From Albifimbria verrucaria (lineage: Eukaryota; Ascomycota; Sordariomycetes; Hypocreales; Stachybotryaceae): a DNA stretch of 64,000 nt. Positions 35,275 to 48,713 of the stretch are shown one piece after another; the stretch's first letter is position 1, and each line of letters opens with the position of its first letter. Below the pieces are notes generated by a model. It worked only from the letters and a program-made list of their open reading frames with translations. It was not told the origin of the DNA and searched no databases. The translations under genes and the position numbers were made by a program. The stretch lies in NCBI GenBank assembly GCA_020081605.1, contig JAHREC010000049.1, forward strand, positions 1,364,001-1,428,000, given 5' to 3'.

Positions 35275-37420
35275 ATGGCTGCTCAGCCCAATGATTATGG
35301 CTTCCCCGACGACGCGGGAGACGACGACCAGTCCATCATCTCGGTATGCCCTGGCGAGCCTTGCTTCGCATCTCCTGTCTTGTGTCGTGTGACGTGCCCT
35401 GGCTGACCCTGCTTGCTCCTCAAGACTCGGTTCAGTCGAACACTGACCACGGCCGCCGACCACCTGGTGTTTGGCCAAAGCCTGCAGCGTAGCGATCGCT
35501 ACAAGTCGGCCATGACCTCGGTCCAGAGCCAGCTCAAGCGGCCGACGATGCAGCGGAGCATGTTCTCCATGGCTAGGACGACCCCGACCGACATGGTGCG
35601 CTCAAGGCTCTCAACCGCCGAGATCCAGCACCGGGCTTTGACGAGCCTGCCGGACGAACTGCTCGCCAATATCCCCGAAGATGAGAACACCTATTCGCTT
35701 TTCCAAGGCTTCCGCGCGACCGTTCCACAGCTTACCGAGGAGGGTAAGAAGCATTGGCGGCGTGTCTCACGGGGCAGGAAAATGATCGACGAAGGCTCGC
35801 CGACTCAAGGGACTCCCAAGGAGCTGGCGCAGCTAAAGAAGGAAAAGGCGGCCATGCTGCACGAGTTTGAGCTTCTGGGTATCCGCAAGAATATGAGCAG
35901 CAGTGAGATTCGCGAGGTAGATAACAAGATCGCCAATCTGCAGGGCATGCGCACAATTATCCTTGAGAGGTTAGCCGGCCTGGAGCAGGAAGAGGCCCTC
36001 CTGGAACATGACAGTAAGTCTCTCCCAAACGTGTGCATTGGCTGCGAAACTCACTGCATTCAGTCATGGACGTTGAGGCCCGGTTAGAGGAGGCTCAAGC
36101 GCTGGTCGATGAGGCGGAGGAAATTGCACGAAACACCACCACCAAGGAAGAGCAGGATTTGATAGGCGATGCCGATGATCATGACCCAGAGTTTATGTCG
36201 CAATCCGTATACGAAAAGTTGCCCACGTCAAACAACAGCACCCCGACTCGAAAGTCGAGGAGGGTAATCCGACGCAAGTCGATGCCCATTTTGCATGAGC
36301 ATTTCCAGCCTGGCTCGAACATCCGCGAGATCCGAGCGCATAGAGATAACATCACGGCACTTGATTTCGACGCCCCTTTGGTACCATGGTAACAGCAGCT
36401 CTGGATGACACAGTCAAGGTCTGGGATCTGAACGCAGGAAGGTGTATGGGATATCTGGAAGGACACACGGCATCTGTTCGTGCCCTTCAAGTGGAGGATA
36501 ATATTCTCGCAACTGGCTCGGTCGACGCTACTATCAAGCTGTGGGATCTCAGCAGGTCAACTTACGATCCCCACGGGAATCAGTTCGATAAAACCACCGA
36601 GGACGATGAGGACGCCATTGCATTCGAAAACCCAGATGATCAGCCAATTGAGCCTCCTGCAGGAAGCATGAACGATTGTGCGCTCTTTACATTACAGGCC
36701 CACTTGGACGAAATCACCGCGCTTCATTTCCGAGGAGACACGCTCGTATCAGGCTCGGCAGACAAGACCATCAGGCATTGGGACCTGGAGAAGGGCCGTT
36801 GCATTCAGACGCTTGATGTGATGTGGGCGGCCGCGCAGGCTTCGGCAACCATCAGCACCAGCGACAGTGGATGGCGGCCAACAGGTCGGGCGCAGTCAAG
36901 TGCGGCCGACTTTGTCGGTGCCCTGCAAGTCTTTGAGTCGGCCTTGGCCTGCGGAACTGCTGATGGCATGGTGCGACTGTGGGATTTGCGTAGCGGCCAA
37001 GTTCACCGAAGTCTTGTCGGGCACACGGGCCCCGTAACTTGCCTGCAGTTTGACGACGTCCATCTGGTGACAGGTAGCGTGGATAGAAGCATTAGAGTAA
37101 GTACTTGCAACCGTCGTCATCGAATAGCTGCTAACAAAATACAGATCTGGGACTTGCGGACAGGCTCCATACATGACGCCTACGCATACGACAACCCCGT
37201 TACGAGCATGATGTTCGACGCTCGCCGGATCGTCAGCGCCGCCGGTGAAGACGTCGTCAAGGTCTACGACAAGGTCGAGGGACGTCAATGGGACTGCGGC
37301 GCGGGCATCACACAGGCGGAGGAGGAGAAAACTCCGGCCATCGTTGAGCGTGTACGAGTAAGAGACGGGTATCTCGTGGAGGGCCGACGCGATGGCACTG
37401 TGGGCGTTTGGACATGTTAG
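35275..37420 (+). CDS. mdv1: Mitochondrial division WD40 adaptor, MDV1/CAF4-like
   Basis: Mdv1-type adaptors link Fis1 on the mitochondrial surface to the dynamin Dnm1 in fission. Exons: 35275..35343, 35425..36013, 36064..37096 and 37145..37420. The N-terminal part has the fungal block [19 protein letters not shown] and [20 protein letters not shown]. Coiled-coil segments follow ([37 protein letters not shown]). The C-terminal beta-propeller shows repeats ending in WD or [68 protein letters not shown] and [10 protein letters not shown], ending GVWTC. One base is missing at 36373-36379, just before the first WD repeat. Exons plus one base make 1968 nt, 655 residues. The 48-bp last intron is a multiple of three and is easily read through. 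Confidence 0.9.
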
Positions 37421-37886
37421 CGTGTATGGTACATATTTCCGCTCAGGACGTATCTGTAACATTATGAGTGAAACTCTTTACGTGCAATGATTGTTTATAA
37501 ATGCTCGTTTGTGATTTTGGTTGATTGGTAATTCGTGCAGACGGGAACGGTCCAGCGCCTTGACATGGGCTATGATAGTGAGTGGTCACAATTGACCATG
37601 GTTAGGAATTGACCTTATCTTGATGATGCACCATTGATCTTTTGTTTCTCTTTTGAATTAGCTCCCTTGAGATCATTTTCAAATGGAGATGATGTTAGCT
37701 CCGGGCTTTTGTACGTCGTTCATATTTCGCAGTTTGCAATCGACAGTCAGACTACACGTGCTGAAACCTCGTTGCCATTTTCGTACTTTTGACACTTTCA
37801 CAAACCACCTGGCGAGTGAGCGGAACACGCTAAGGGGCTGAACACCGCTGAACTGTTAAATGAAACTTGTGTTATTCTCTTGAAAA
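37421..37886. other. Intergenic, promoter of the JmjC gene
   Basis: 466 bp between two plus-strand genes. No ORF of note; AT content is higher than in the flanking coding DNA. Confidence 0.5.
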
Positions 37887-39384
37887 ATGTCCTCTTTACA
37901 GGGTCAAATATTGAACCGGTATCGAGATGCAGCAGGAATCATCTCGCAAGACTCGTCGTCGTCAGGACCGCGCGCTGGAGGGGTGCAACAGGCGAAGTCC
38001 AGTCGCATAGAAGTGATGGCTCAGCATCACAAATAGATGCAGCAGCGAAGGCTGTCAAGGATCTTCTGAGACGACAGGCCCGCAATCTCCGGGTCCTGCA
38101 CGACGATATGGCCAGGAGCTCTGCCAAAGACTCAAGCATCAAGACAGATCTCGTGCTGTCGAGATTGGAGGACATAGCCTCAATGGCCATGTCTCGGTTC
38201 TATTCATACAGATACGACCTTGTCCCAAATTACTGGCGATACATATACACGCATTCGTTAATCTTGACGACCTATTATCATCTTCTCCGATCTTTATGCT
38301 GGCATGAACGGCCGTTGGAAGAAACACTCGACGGCATCGTCGAAAACCTGGATAGGGCAGTTATCACCACAGGAGGCGCAGGACCAGAACTTGGAACGTC
38401 CTGGATTGAGAGAACTCTGGAGCTACTGGAGAGCTTATGGCAAGAGAAACAAGTGCTGGAGCCACCGCTTAAGCGGCAGAGAGTTGAGAAAACGTTTTCC
38501 TCTCATGAACCATATGGTCGGATACAGCTTTCTTCTGAGCATGAATGCCCTCGACACCGAAACTGGTCTCTAGAGATGTTTGAGAGATACATGAACGACG
38601 GGACTGGGGAGCCTCGGCCTATTGTCTTTGACGATCTGATCCAACATTGGCCTGCGCTGAGCGACCACCCCTGGAATAGCTACGAGTATCTACTCTCACG
38701 AACGTTCGGAGGACGACGCCTGGTTCCGGTGGAAATTGGGCGGAGTTACGTCGACGATAGCTGGGGTCAAGAACTCATGCCCTTCAAGACCTTCCTTGAG
38801 AAGCACATCGACCCCAGCCTCGCGTCCTCGGAGACGGCGACTCCTTATGACACTGGTTACCTCGCGCAGCACGACCTCTTCCACCAGATCCCTCGCTCCG
38901 TAGCGACATCCAGGTCCCAGACTTCTGCTGGTCTGATGTACCCGGTCACCCAACGGACCCTTCACAGAACAAACCACAGGTCGAAGTCCCACGGCTCAAC
39001 GCATGGCTGGGCCCTGCACGTACAATTACACCGTTGCACACCGACGCTTACCACAACCTGTTCTGCCAAGTCGTCGGTACCAAGTACGTGCGGTTATACC
39101 CGCCCGCCGCGACGGCGAAGCTACGTCCTCGTACGCGGGAGGGTGGCGTCGACATGAGCAATACGAGTGTGCTGGATCTAGGTGTCCTGGAAGGCTGGGA
39201 TGATGGCCTCCTAGAAGGAGAGGACACCGCGGAGGAGATGGCCAAAATTGCGGAGGATCTACGCGGCGTCGAGTACTGGGAGTGTATTCTGAAGCCCGGG
39301 GATACCCTTGTGATTCCTATCGGATGGTGGCATTACGTGCGCAGCCTGAGTGTCAGCTTCAGTGTTAGCTTTTGGTGGAACTGA
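37887..39384 (+). CDS. JmjC/cupin-8 dioxygenase, JMJD5/KDM8-like
   Basis: A Fe(II)/2-oxoglutarate dioxygenase of the JmjC class; relatives act as arginine/lysine hydroxylases or demethylases, mostly nuclear. Single exon, starting MSSLQGQILNRYRDAAG. The N-terminal half is helical (VKDLLRRQARNLRVLHDDMA, MSRFYSYRYDLVPNYWRY). A linker leads to the cupin part, PIVFDDLIQHWPALSDHPWN. Iron ligands are visible in ARTITPLHTDAYHNLFCQVV (HxD) and the distal histidine in GDTLVIPIGWWHYVRSLS; the fold closes with SVSFWWN. Two missing bases: one between 37980 and 38030 (probably the G-run 37980-37983) and one at 38890-38892. Exon plus two bases make 1500 nt, 499 residues. The substrate is unknown. Confidence 0.87.
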
Positions 39385-39623
39385 GGAACATGCTGGAAGA
39401 TGTTGGCTTTGTATAGTAGACGTTTATAAACAGGATGAAACGGAATGAAGTGCAAGACACAACATAACAGAGTACATCCCTCCTTTCATCACGGCATTGA
39501 AGGCTCATAGCCTGGACAGGGAGCTGTTAGCTTATTTTTGGGATTGTACTGACTTCACTGTCACTCTACATTCAGCAAGATTCAACATGGAGCTGCTTTC
39601 TGTAGCATACATCATTCTGCGCC
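39385..39623. other. Convergent spacer
   Basis: 239 bp between the convergent stop codons of the JmjC gene and the Atg38-like gene. Nothing seen beyond 3' flanks. Confidence 0.5.
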
Positions 39624-41177
39624 TCATCCATGAGCCGAATCGTCTGCGCTCTCCCCAGCGCCTTGTGCTTCTCTCCTCGCCTTAGCCCCCGCCTTCAGCG
39701 TCTCCCATTTCTCACGATACTTTTCCAGGGTCCGTTGCATTTTTCGATTATCCTTTCCAAGCGCTCGATGTGCTTTGTTGCCGCCGCCAGCTGCTCCTCC
39801 ACTTCTTGTATCTTTCGTTTGGTGGCGTCGTCACTGAACTTGCTACTGCCACCCGCGCCGCCGGTAGACAGAGGTGAACCTGGACGCATGATGCGGTAGC
39901 TCTCTGCCAGAGCCATGGCGGAGTTTTGAGCACTGGCTTCGAAGGCATGGAGACGCTTTGTTAGTTTGTCGAGCATGTCTTTCAAGGATTTGTTTTCAAG
40001 GCAGAGCTCTTCGATGGTATTGTTAAGGTCCCTTTCGGTCTTGACCCGTCCAACGCGACGCTTGGCTCCAGGGATAGCGGAGCCGGCGTTTCTCGAGCGT
40101 CAACAAAATCATCATCGTCCTCCTCATTGCCATGTGTTGAAGTACTGAAACCTGAGGCCTCCAAGCGCCGTTTCTCTTTTTCCTCGTAACTCAGAATATT
40201 CGCATAGGACATGGTATGACCACTGGTGGGAACCACGTAGAACGAATCATTGGTGTTGTGGCCCTCTCTGGCCAGGGCGCGCATTGTAGCTTTGGAGTAT
40301 ATCTTGGAAAGGTCGGGCTCTGCAATGACTGCCGGCGTGGGTCGAGGTCGATTTCGCTTGGTCGGGGACGATTCAGGAGAGTCGTTCGGAACCGAAACTG
40401 TGGACTCCTCTTGAATGAGTGGTAGTCCGGCAAAAGCCAGAGGCGCAGATATCTTGTTAATAAGGCTACCAAATGTATTGTAGAATCGTGCATATCCAGC
40501 GTCTTCAGCAACGGTGGGGCTGGAATCGTTACGGCTTGGTACCTGGGTTTGCCGGCGATTGTCTTGCGTGGGCTGGCTTGGTGCGGGCGGCACCCACGCT
40601 GGCTTGTTGGGTTGATTGTCGATGATGTTTTGCATCTTGTGCCTCGAGCCGTCCTTCCTGGACTGGTGGTCGACGTTGCCAGGGGCTTGGTCGTTGGATA
40701 CGCTCGGCGAGAGCGGTTGGCCTCTGTACTTGGATCGAATACCTCGAGCCGATGCAAGATTGCTCGCTATGGACGATGACATTTCGCGGGAGGCGTAGCG
40801 GCGCTGCTGGCCCAGGTTCGGGGCTGCGCGGCCTTGCCAGTAGCTACGCCGGATGCCGGATCGCTTGTTTTGGAAGAATCGCCGCCAGCAATCGAAGACT
40901 TGTCGGCGCCTCCCTTCTCACTAACGTCGTCATCGCCCGTGGTCGAGGGCTGCTCAGGCGGCAGCTTCAGAAGCTCGGCCAGCCTCCTGTGGTGTTCCTC
41001 GAGAAGCTTCAGTGTCCTGAGCGCCTCGACGCTGGAAGTAGACCTCGCAGCGATGGCAAACTCGCCGGCCGCTTGGGTGTGCTCGTTGATGGCGACGGTG
41101 GTGTCTGAAGCCTGCCGGGTCGCAACGGCGGCGGCATGGGCGTGGTCATGGGCTCTGGTTAGAGGCGAGGACTCCAT
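39624..41177 (-). CDS. MIT-domain and coiled-coil protein, Atg38-like
   Basis: Single exon starting MESSPLTRAHDHAHAAA. The N-terminus has a MIT-like helical bundle (AINEHTQAAGEFAIAARSTS, VEALRTLKLLEEHHRRLAEL). The middle is Ser/Pro-rich with conserved islands (ARFYNTFGSLINKISAPLAF, SKIYSKATMRALAREG, NDSFYVVPTSGHTMSYANIL). The C-terminus is a long coiled coil (NNTIEELCLENKSLKDMLDK, QEVEEQLAAATKHIERLERI, EKYREKWETLKAGAK) and ends ADDSAHG. This MIT plus C-terminal coiled-coil layout resembles Atg38/NRBF2, a subunit of the autophagy PI3-kinase complex I; this is an inference from architecture. Missing bases: 40817-40823, 40068-40075 and 39740-39744. Length plus three makes 1557 nt, 518 residues. 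Confidence 0.72.
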
Positions 41178-42639
41178 GATGGCATGAGAGATGTCGGAGG
41201 GAAGACCGGAGTGGGCGGCGCAATCATGCGCTCTTGACGCAGACGCCAGGCAGGACGCGTCGAGGATGTTTAGTGCAGAGTTTGGTGTTGGCGAAGTTGG
41301 AATGCAAATGGAATAGAGGCAAGATTCCTAAACGAAACATTGCCGAGTTGGAAGAGGTGTAGTGAGTACTAACTTACCGTGGTAGATGCATGGACGGCAC
41401 GGGTTAGTACAGTACAGTGAGGGGCACGCTAAATGGCGCCATGGCCATGACTCTGGGGATGGTTTCCGTCTGGGTTGGAGGGGGAATTGGCCTGGTCATA
41501 AGGCTCTGTCTGTGTGTCGGCTCATGTGCGAGCCTGGATATCCAGCGCCATGACATTTTTTTTTGTTCTCTCTCTCTCTTAAGAAACAATACTGTATTCT
41601 TGAATAGACTGTGTCTTTCTTTTTCATTGTGTTTAAATTGGTTTTGGCACGATTTATGTATATATATAGTAGGTAGGTATTTACATACAAGTACTGCATA
41701 TCCCCATGGACCACACTTCTGAAGACAAGGTACCTGCCTGTAGGCAAGGTACATGCTACCCTACGGGAGCCACCTGGTACCCCGGCCGTAAAACACCATG
41801 GTACCCATCACTTACAATGTCGCCTAAAGTCCCTGAGCAATCAAATGCGCCGACCTCAGAGGCAGCAGCATCAGACACGCTGTGACGACAAGTCATGCTT
41901 GTTGATCTGGAACAGCCTCTGGTACTGACTCTGATAGACAATGGCAACTTGCTTTCTGGCGTCAAAACGTACAATTGCTCCCATTGGCTCCCCACTAGAT
42001 TGTGATGGTGACACTTTGCAAGTTCCATCGACCGTGCGTACTGTTAACATACTATTCTAGACGTAGGGAGCACCAGCATCGCGGTTTCATGCACATGTGG
42101 CCTGTCCATGACTAGCAGCTTCTTTTTTGTTACCGGCTCCAATGTTTCTTTCGTTTCTATTTTATTTTCCTTATTTTCCTTTCTTTTTCTTTTTCCGTCC
42201 TCACCCTTGCCCTCGGTCCAATCATCGACATCGCCATCTTCTGCACCACTGGAGCTTGGCTGGAGATGTGACGGCTCACAGGCTGTGACGTAGGCACGAT
42301 TTAGTGGGATCAGGAACATCCTCTTTCAATACCCTGGCCGTCACGACGAAACCAGCACCAGCTTCGCCCCTCCTCGTTTCGATCAGTGGCATCTCTCGCC
42401 AAAGACCTCCTGGCTTGCTTTTCCTTTCATTCTCTCCATCAGCAACATCGCGTGTCCTTCTCTCTCACTCTTTCTCTCTCCCTTCCTCCCCCTCCACCTT
42501 CAGGCTTGACACACCTGCGAACCACACGTGGGGTCTTTTGCTCGCATCGCCTCTACGATCGGCAGCCATCATTTCCCTTAGAGAACCCCTTGCAAAGGAG
42601 CTTATGACATAGACTACGGTGCCCAGCCGTGCCGCCGCA
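41178..42639. other. Divergent promoter region Atg38-like/LAM gene
   Basis: About 1.46 kb. It contains T-rich and CT-rich tracts (41560-41640, 42130-42190, 42420-42500) that fit promoter and 5' UTR of the LAM gene. TAGGTAGGTA near 41668 matches the recurrent promoter tract. ORFs are low complexity. Confidence 0.5.
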
Positions 42640-45600
42640 ATGGATGCCAACAGCAGTACCAGCAGCCTCGGCAAGCTGCTGCCAAAGGCCATCACGTCCA
42701 AACGGAGGCGGCGCAAGGAGAAGCTGGCCCATGACTCGGACGACGATCGCCGTTTGTCCCGTCGCGAGTCTTCGTTGGAGAGCGGCGATGATGCCAACTC
42801 GTCCTACCTGACAGGCGACGACGGCGACCGTGACCGTGACCGTGACAACGCCAGCTTTGGGTCGCGCGCGTCCAGCTTGGCCCCAGACACTACCGACTCG
42901 TAAGTCCACCGTTTTTTCTCCTATCCTTCTCCGCTTCCTGCCTGGGCTGGCCTAGCTGCTGGGCTCTTGGTGCCGTTGCTCGCTTTCGGAACGATTTGTG
43001 CGAGGGATAGCCTCCGAGTCCGCGGTCATGACCCCTACAAACTGCGACACTGAGGCCCACGCTCGCTCCTTGGCGCTATGCCATGTTCCAGTCAAGTCCC
43101 AGCCAGCTCCAGCCACCAAGCCAGCCAGAGATGGATATATGCGGTTGAGCCGCGAATCCTTCCCATGCAGCTTACGCACCTTGGAGAAATGCACACTTCT
43201 TGACACCTTTCTTTGCTTTCCGCTTTCGGTTGCACTGGGCTCTTCTATGCTTCCGCGTCCTTCCTCTTGTTCGGCTCGTTCCATTGCATTTGCCTCTGCA
43301 TGGCATTGAATCGTATCGCTTTTGAGTTTGGCCCGTTCTGACTTCCCTATACAGCAGCCTTCGAGGTCATCCCTCTGCTTCCTCACCTTCCCACCCGTCC
43401 CTCATCGGCCACTCCAGCCCCATGGTCCAAGCCACGCACGTCGATTCTCACGCCCGGATCCAATCTCCTTTGTCTAACCTGCCTCAATCTGACCGCGGCG
43501 CTGGCGGGCAGGCCAAGTCATCCGCTTCCTCCGCGGCGGACCACGAAGCCATCGTTGAGCCGCCGCCCGTAGCCCAGCCCACCCTCTCCAACAAACGCTC
43601 CAACATTCCCTTCAGGGCAGCCCAAAGCCGCCTCAGACGCCTCCGACCATCGATACACAGGCCCCGGCTATTGTCAACACGCCCCGACGCCCACGGATTC
43701 GCCTCGTGCTCACATTGGCGAAAGAGCTTCCACCTGGAGAGCTCCATGGAATGAGTCGGGTTCTCCCACCAGGACGAACGGCAGCTCTGCACCGTCCCAG
43801 GTTATCAACGCCCACCGCAAGACCAAGTCGGATGCTATCCACATAGGTCCTAGCAAGCTGTCTACCATTACCGTCGCGCCCCATCTCCCAATATCGAAAG
43901 CAACGAACCAACTCCTACCCCTACGGCCGGCGCTCCTGGAGGTTTCTTCTCGTCTATGATATCTGCGGCACAGAACGCTGCCACTAGCATTAGCACCAAT
44001 ATCCAAAACACCAGCATTAATATTGGAGGAAACAAGGGCCGTATACCCTCTACCAAGGTTACGTCGCCCGTCGGTGCTAGCCAAGTTGAGGTCGAGCCTG
44101 CCCCTGAAGCCAAGATGGCTGACAACACGGACGAGAAGGAGTCGGCGGTTCGGACGCTCGGTGCCGGCGATTTGAGCCTCAGCCATCTCGGTCTTGCGGA
44201 ACCTGCCAGCACAGTCGCCTCCCCGACAATTTCCAAATTCACGGATGTAGCAGACACGCGAGCTCGATCGGAATCTGCGCCTGTCGACAATTTGGGGACC
44301 GTGGGCGACTTTATATCTAACGATCCTGGCAGCAGGCCACGGTCATTACATGAAGTACATGCAGCCGATCAACTCCCATCTCAAGTGGATTCATTTGACA
44401 AGAGCGGGCTCCAGCGAGCGGGTAGCGTAAAGAGCGCGATCAAACCTCATAGAAAACGAGGAAGCTCGGTGGCCACCAGCGCGACGGTTCTCACGGTGGC
44501 ACCAGGAATCACAGCTACCAATTCAGCAGGCCAGACACCAGGTGGTCCGAAATTGACGGGCTTCGCCATTGCCAGCAAGAAGAGAAATCGCGACTTTCAC
44601 ACTTTCTTCAAGAGCGTACCCGACGATGATTATCTCATTGAGGATTACAGCTGTGCCTTGCAAAGAGAAATTCTCGCTCACGGCAGGCTGTACGTTTCGG
44701 AAGGTCATCTCTGCTTTAGCAGCAATATCCTCGGCTGGACGACGACGCTTGTCATGAGCTTTGATGAGATTGTGTCAGTCGAGAAGAGGAGCACAGCACT
44801 CCTCTTCAAGAACGGCCTAATGATATCTACCTTGCATGCCAAGCACATATTCGCCAGTTTCACCAGCCGTGATGCCACATATGATTTAATCGTCAACATT
44901 TGGAAGTTGGGGCACCCACTTTGAAGAGCACCTTAAACGGCGTCCAGCTGGACGGCACCGGTGGCGATAAGACTGAGAAGATTGATACGGAACCGTCAGG
45001 CCACGAGACCGATACTCATGCAGGATCGGAAACCGATGATGACAGTGAAGAGGATGACGACGATGAGGAGTTCTATGACGAGGAGAACGATACAGTGCCC
45101 GAAACCCAAGCAACTGAACTTTCTGGGTTGGAGGGAGAGGTGGAGAAATCGACCACACGAAAGGTATCCGGGATGACTACCAACGGTGCAACTGGTGATG
45201 CAGCAAAGGAAGCTGCTCCAGCGACAGCTGGTGCCGTTGACTTTCCTGGGCCTCAAACACATGCACCCACAGACTGTGGTGACTCAGCGACACACTATGA
45301 CCGTGTAGTGGGTGACGATGTAATACCAGCACCCCTAGGACAAATATACGACCTTCTCTTCGGTCCAACGTCCGTGGGCTGGATGTCCAAGTGGCTGACA
45401 GGAGATCAAAAATGCACGGAACTCCAGATGGAAGAGAAGAAAGGCCTCACCAACGAGAACAAAACTCGCAACTACTCATACATCAAGCCACTGTACGGTT
45501 CTATAGGCCCGAGGCAAACGAAATGTATAGTTACAGAGACATTGGAGAACCTTGATTTCGAAAAGGCGGCGAATTTCGTTGTCTCTACTCAAACCCCGGA

Positions 45601-46581
45601 TGTACCCAGCGGCAATGTGTTCTGCGTCAAGACGAAGTATTGTCTGTCGTGGGCCGAGAACAACGCCACTCGTGTGCAGGTTAACTGCACGATCGAGTGG
45701 AGCAGGAAGAGTTGGCTGAAGGGTAAACCTATCTCGCCCAAAATATGTTATGTCAAAATAGATTAACTAACAATGTCTCAGGTCCAATTGAGAAAGGCGC
45801 TCAAGATGGCCAGGTTCAGTACTGCAAAGATATCTTTGCGGCTCTTAGGACGGCAATTTCCTCTCGTTCGAGGTCAGGAACAGGCACTAACCCTGCTGTG
45901 AGGACGAAAAAGAAGGGTAAGAAGAGCAAGACACCACCGTCACAAGTTGAAACGGGTGGGAAAGCAAAATCAGCCGGCCCGGACCAGAAAAGTTGGGGTG
46001 TTCTAGAGCCCGTCCGAGGCATACTAAAGCCGGTTGGCGATGCTCTTCAACCGCTACTGGGAAATGTAATGTATGGTCTATTGGTAGGCCTATTAGGAAT
46101 CTGGATATTATCTTGGTTCGGCTATGGATTTCCTCCTAGCAGATCCAAACCCGCCCTTGGCAACACGGAGGGCATTTACAGAGGAGACCGACTTATGGCA
46201 TACGAGGAAACATGGGCGCGCGAGGAAAGCGCTCTGTGGGAGTGGCTCGATGAGCGAGTGGGACTGGATCGACTGAATGCGGACAGCCCCATGGGGCGCA
46301 AGAAGGCCATCGAGCGGCGCGCCGTCGAGGAGAGGCTTACACAAGGACGGATGCGCGAAAGGGAAGTGGAAGAAGCAATTAGAGTGACGGAGGAGAAGCT
46401 GAGAATACTCAAGGAGGTAATGGGGAAAAGGCAGACCTCGGGAATGTCCCTACCACCAGTGGTGGAATACCCAGCAACAAGGGCCCTCGAGCAGAGCTAT
46501 AGGGCTCCACATCAGCATTTACGCAGCGAACCTAGCAATTCATTTTGTACACGTATCCTCACCTATCACAGATGTTTTTGA
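42640..46581 (+). CDS. LAM/Ltc-family sterol transporter (GRAM-VASt, membrane anchored)
   Basis: LAM proteins sit in the ER at membrane contact sites and move sterols. Exons: 42640..42899, 43355..45722 and 45782..46581; the first intron (455 bp) is unusually long here. The N-terminus, MDANSSTSSLGKLLPKAITS, is basic and Ser-rich and disordered for about 480 residues. The GRAM/PH-like domain is at about 44560-44915 (RDFHTFFKSVPDDDYLIEDY, GRLYVSEGHLCFSSNILGW). After an acidic linker comes the VASt domain, about 45330-45870 (IYDLLFGPTSVGWMSKWLTG, RNYSYIKPLYGSIGPRQTKC). A single membrane helix (VMYGLLVGLLGIWILSWF) and a C-terminal coiled coil follow. Frame changes: one base lost at about 43612-43625, a net extra base near 43860-43885 and one base lost at 44917-44922. 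Corrected length is about 3429 nt, 1142 residues. Confidence 0.88.
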
Positions 46582-48713
46582 GACCCTCAACCTGCGTCCT
46601 TCGTAAGATCCATGTCGATGAGGCCTACCTTTCTCTACTTACTTAAGCATGGCGAGCATGAGTGGGCCGGCGTGCGCACAAGACACGGCTTAAGCCCAGT
46701 ACGTCAGGGACGTCCCGTCTAAACTCGAGCTCCTGCTGGGCTGCAAGGGTCCTGAAGATGGGTCCTGGAGTTGGGGGCGGGAGGCAGCCGCCCACTGGGC
46801 TGTGCTGGCGCTTGTTCATTCGGCCGTGGCGCCCACCCGAGGTCCGTTTGGTGCAGGGGTAGGGAAGTCTATGTGCAGGTGGTTGCAAATTCCGTGGGCT
46901 TTAATTCCGATGGGTTGACAGTGATCGTTGTGGTAGCATGGGGCCGCTTGTCGGCATAAGCCCGTCTGCCATGCTCCGGGGGCCTCGGTTCAAAGCCGCC
47001 CTCATAGGGCAACTCGTGAATGCCGTGGGGACGGGCACAGGGGGCAGAGGAGTTAGAGCCTGGTCGGCTGCTAGCCCTACTGCGCGTGTATTCGGCACGT
47101 TGGGGAGTCAATCAATCGACTTGGCGGGAGGGAGTTGACGCGCTGACAGTTAACGGTATCATGGGAACATAGTCGTGAATACCTTGTTGGAGATGTGTGC
47201 GTTGCGCGCATAGGATTCAGGTTGCAAGGGAAAATCCTGGCGTTCATGCAACTTCTCCCTGGACATAGCACTATCAAAAGTCCTTTGAGGGCGGTTGCCT
47301 GCGTCGTGATGGCACGATGTCTTCGAGCTGGAGGCCGCATGCTATACCCAAGACTGCAGAAACAAGTCGCCGTTCGTCGTGTTGACCCGGCCAATATCTG
47401 GGATCTGCTGCATCATCTCGCTGTTTCCTGCCGAGGGCAACGGTCGATAGCGTCATGACGAGGTTGTGGAGGCCTCATTTGCTGACATATGTCCAGATGC
47501 ATAGTAGTGGTTGTCGCCGTGATTCGATAGTTCACCGTCAAATGGTCGACTATAGCTTCGGCCTTCCCGAAGCCAAGATGACGATGATGTGCAGTGGTGC
47601 CGAGCGCTTACAAGCATGGACCCAACCAACGTACATGGGTTAGGGGATGGGCACGGAGGATCCCCAGCAGACGAACTGGCCAGCGCCGTGATCGCTTATC
47701 TGGCTTGCGCTTACGAACCCATGCCACCTTCACGAGCGCTTGGGTAGCTTTCGAAAATTGTATACCGAGCCGGGAAGAAAGCCGCGGCACGGATCGTCGA
47801 TACGAGTCCGTTCTGCAATGCAACTCACGTGTTTGCTGTCTGTCCCATGTCCAGCAGCGTTGACACAGTAAGCCACCGACCGTTGATGTCTTTCACCTAC
47901 AGCCACATGACCCTTGCCAATGGCGACCTTTTTCGAGTTCGGTAAGGCTGACAGCCACACTGCGACCTGGGGAGAGCAGGAGAACGTATGCAGAGCGCTA
48001 TACGATGAGGACGAGGAACAATAGCATGTCGCTCTCGTCGACCACTCATGGACGGCCGACAACCAACTCGCTCCCACTCAGTGGTTTCTACCATGACAAG
48101 CAGGAATTGAACACTGAAGCAGGCAAAACTCGCCCATCGTCCATCACCAGCCATCCGGCGTCATTCGATCAAGCACCGCCTGCCTGGTTGCCTAAGCCAC
48201 ACTCCTCCAGCATGGGCCAGCATTGGCCAGCAATGGGCCGCGAACAGCAATCGCTGCAGGGCATCAACAGTACATGGGTCCGGTAGTTTATGGGCATCCC
48301 CGAGCGCGCCGAGCCTCAACCCAGCGCTGGCGAAGCGGTGGATGCTAGAGCGAAGGAGCTCCTCCCTCTCTCCCTCCCCAGGCTGCATATCCTACCCCTG
48401 TCCCCTGTCCCTCCCATCCCCTGTCGAGAGGTCTTGAGTGCAACGAGTCCTAGGCCTGCGAGTCCTACATATCTAGCATTCGATGGTAGGACCTCGATGT
48501 CAAGAGCTGCCTACAGATCCTCGACTTTCCGACACCATCACGGAACCAAACAAAAGAATCATGAGTGGCGGATAGAGCTATCTTGCCTCTGACCAACTTC
48601 CCACTCTTTTGCCTCGATCCAACCCGTTTCCGTGCCTAGCTGGTGTATTTGGCCACCCCATGGTACTTGGTTGACTGCCTGAACTCCCCAGCATCCCGGT
48701 TTAGGCGTCCACC
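46582..48713. other. Intergenic region with no supported gene
   Basis: About 2.1 kb. Small ORFs on both strands (46643-46888, 47077-47394, 47730-48077, 48290-48592) show no domain, no consistent splice sites and no low-complexity protein signature. The right part probably contains the promoter of the zinc-finger gene. Confidence 0.45.
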
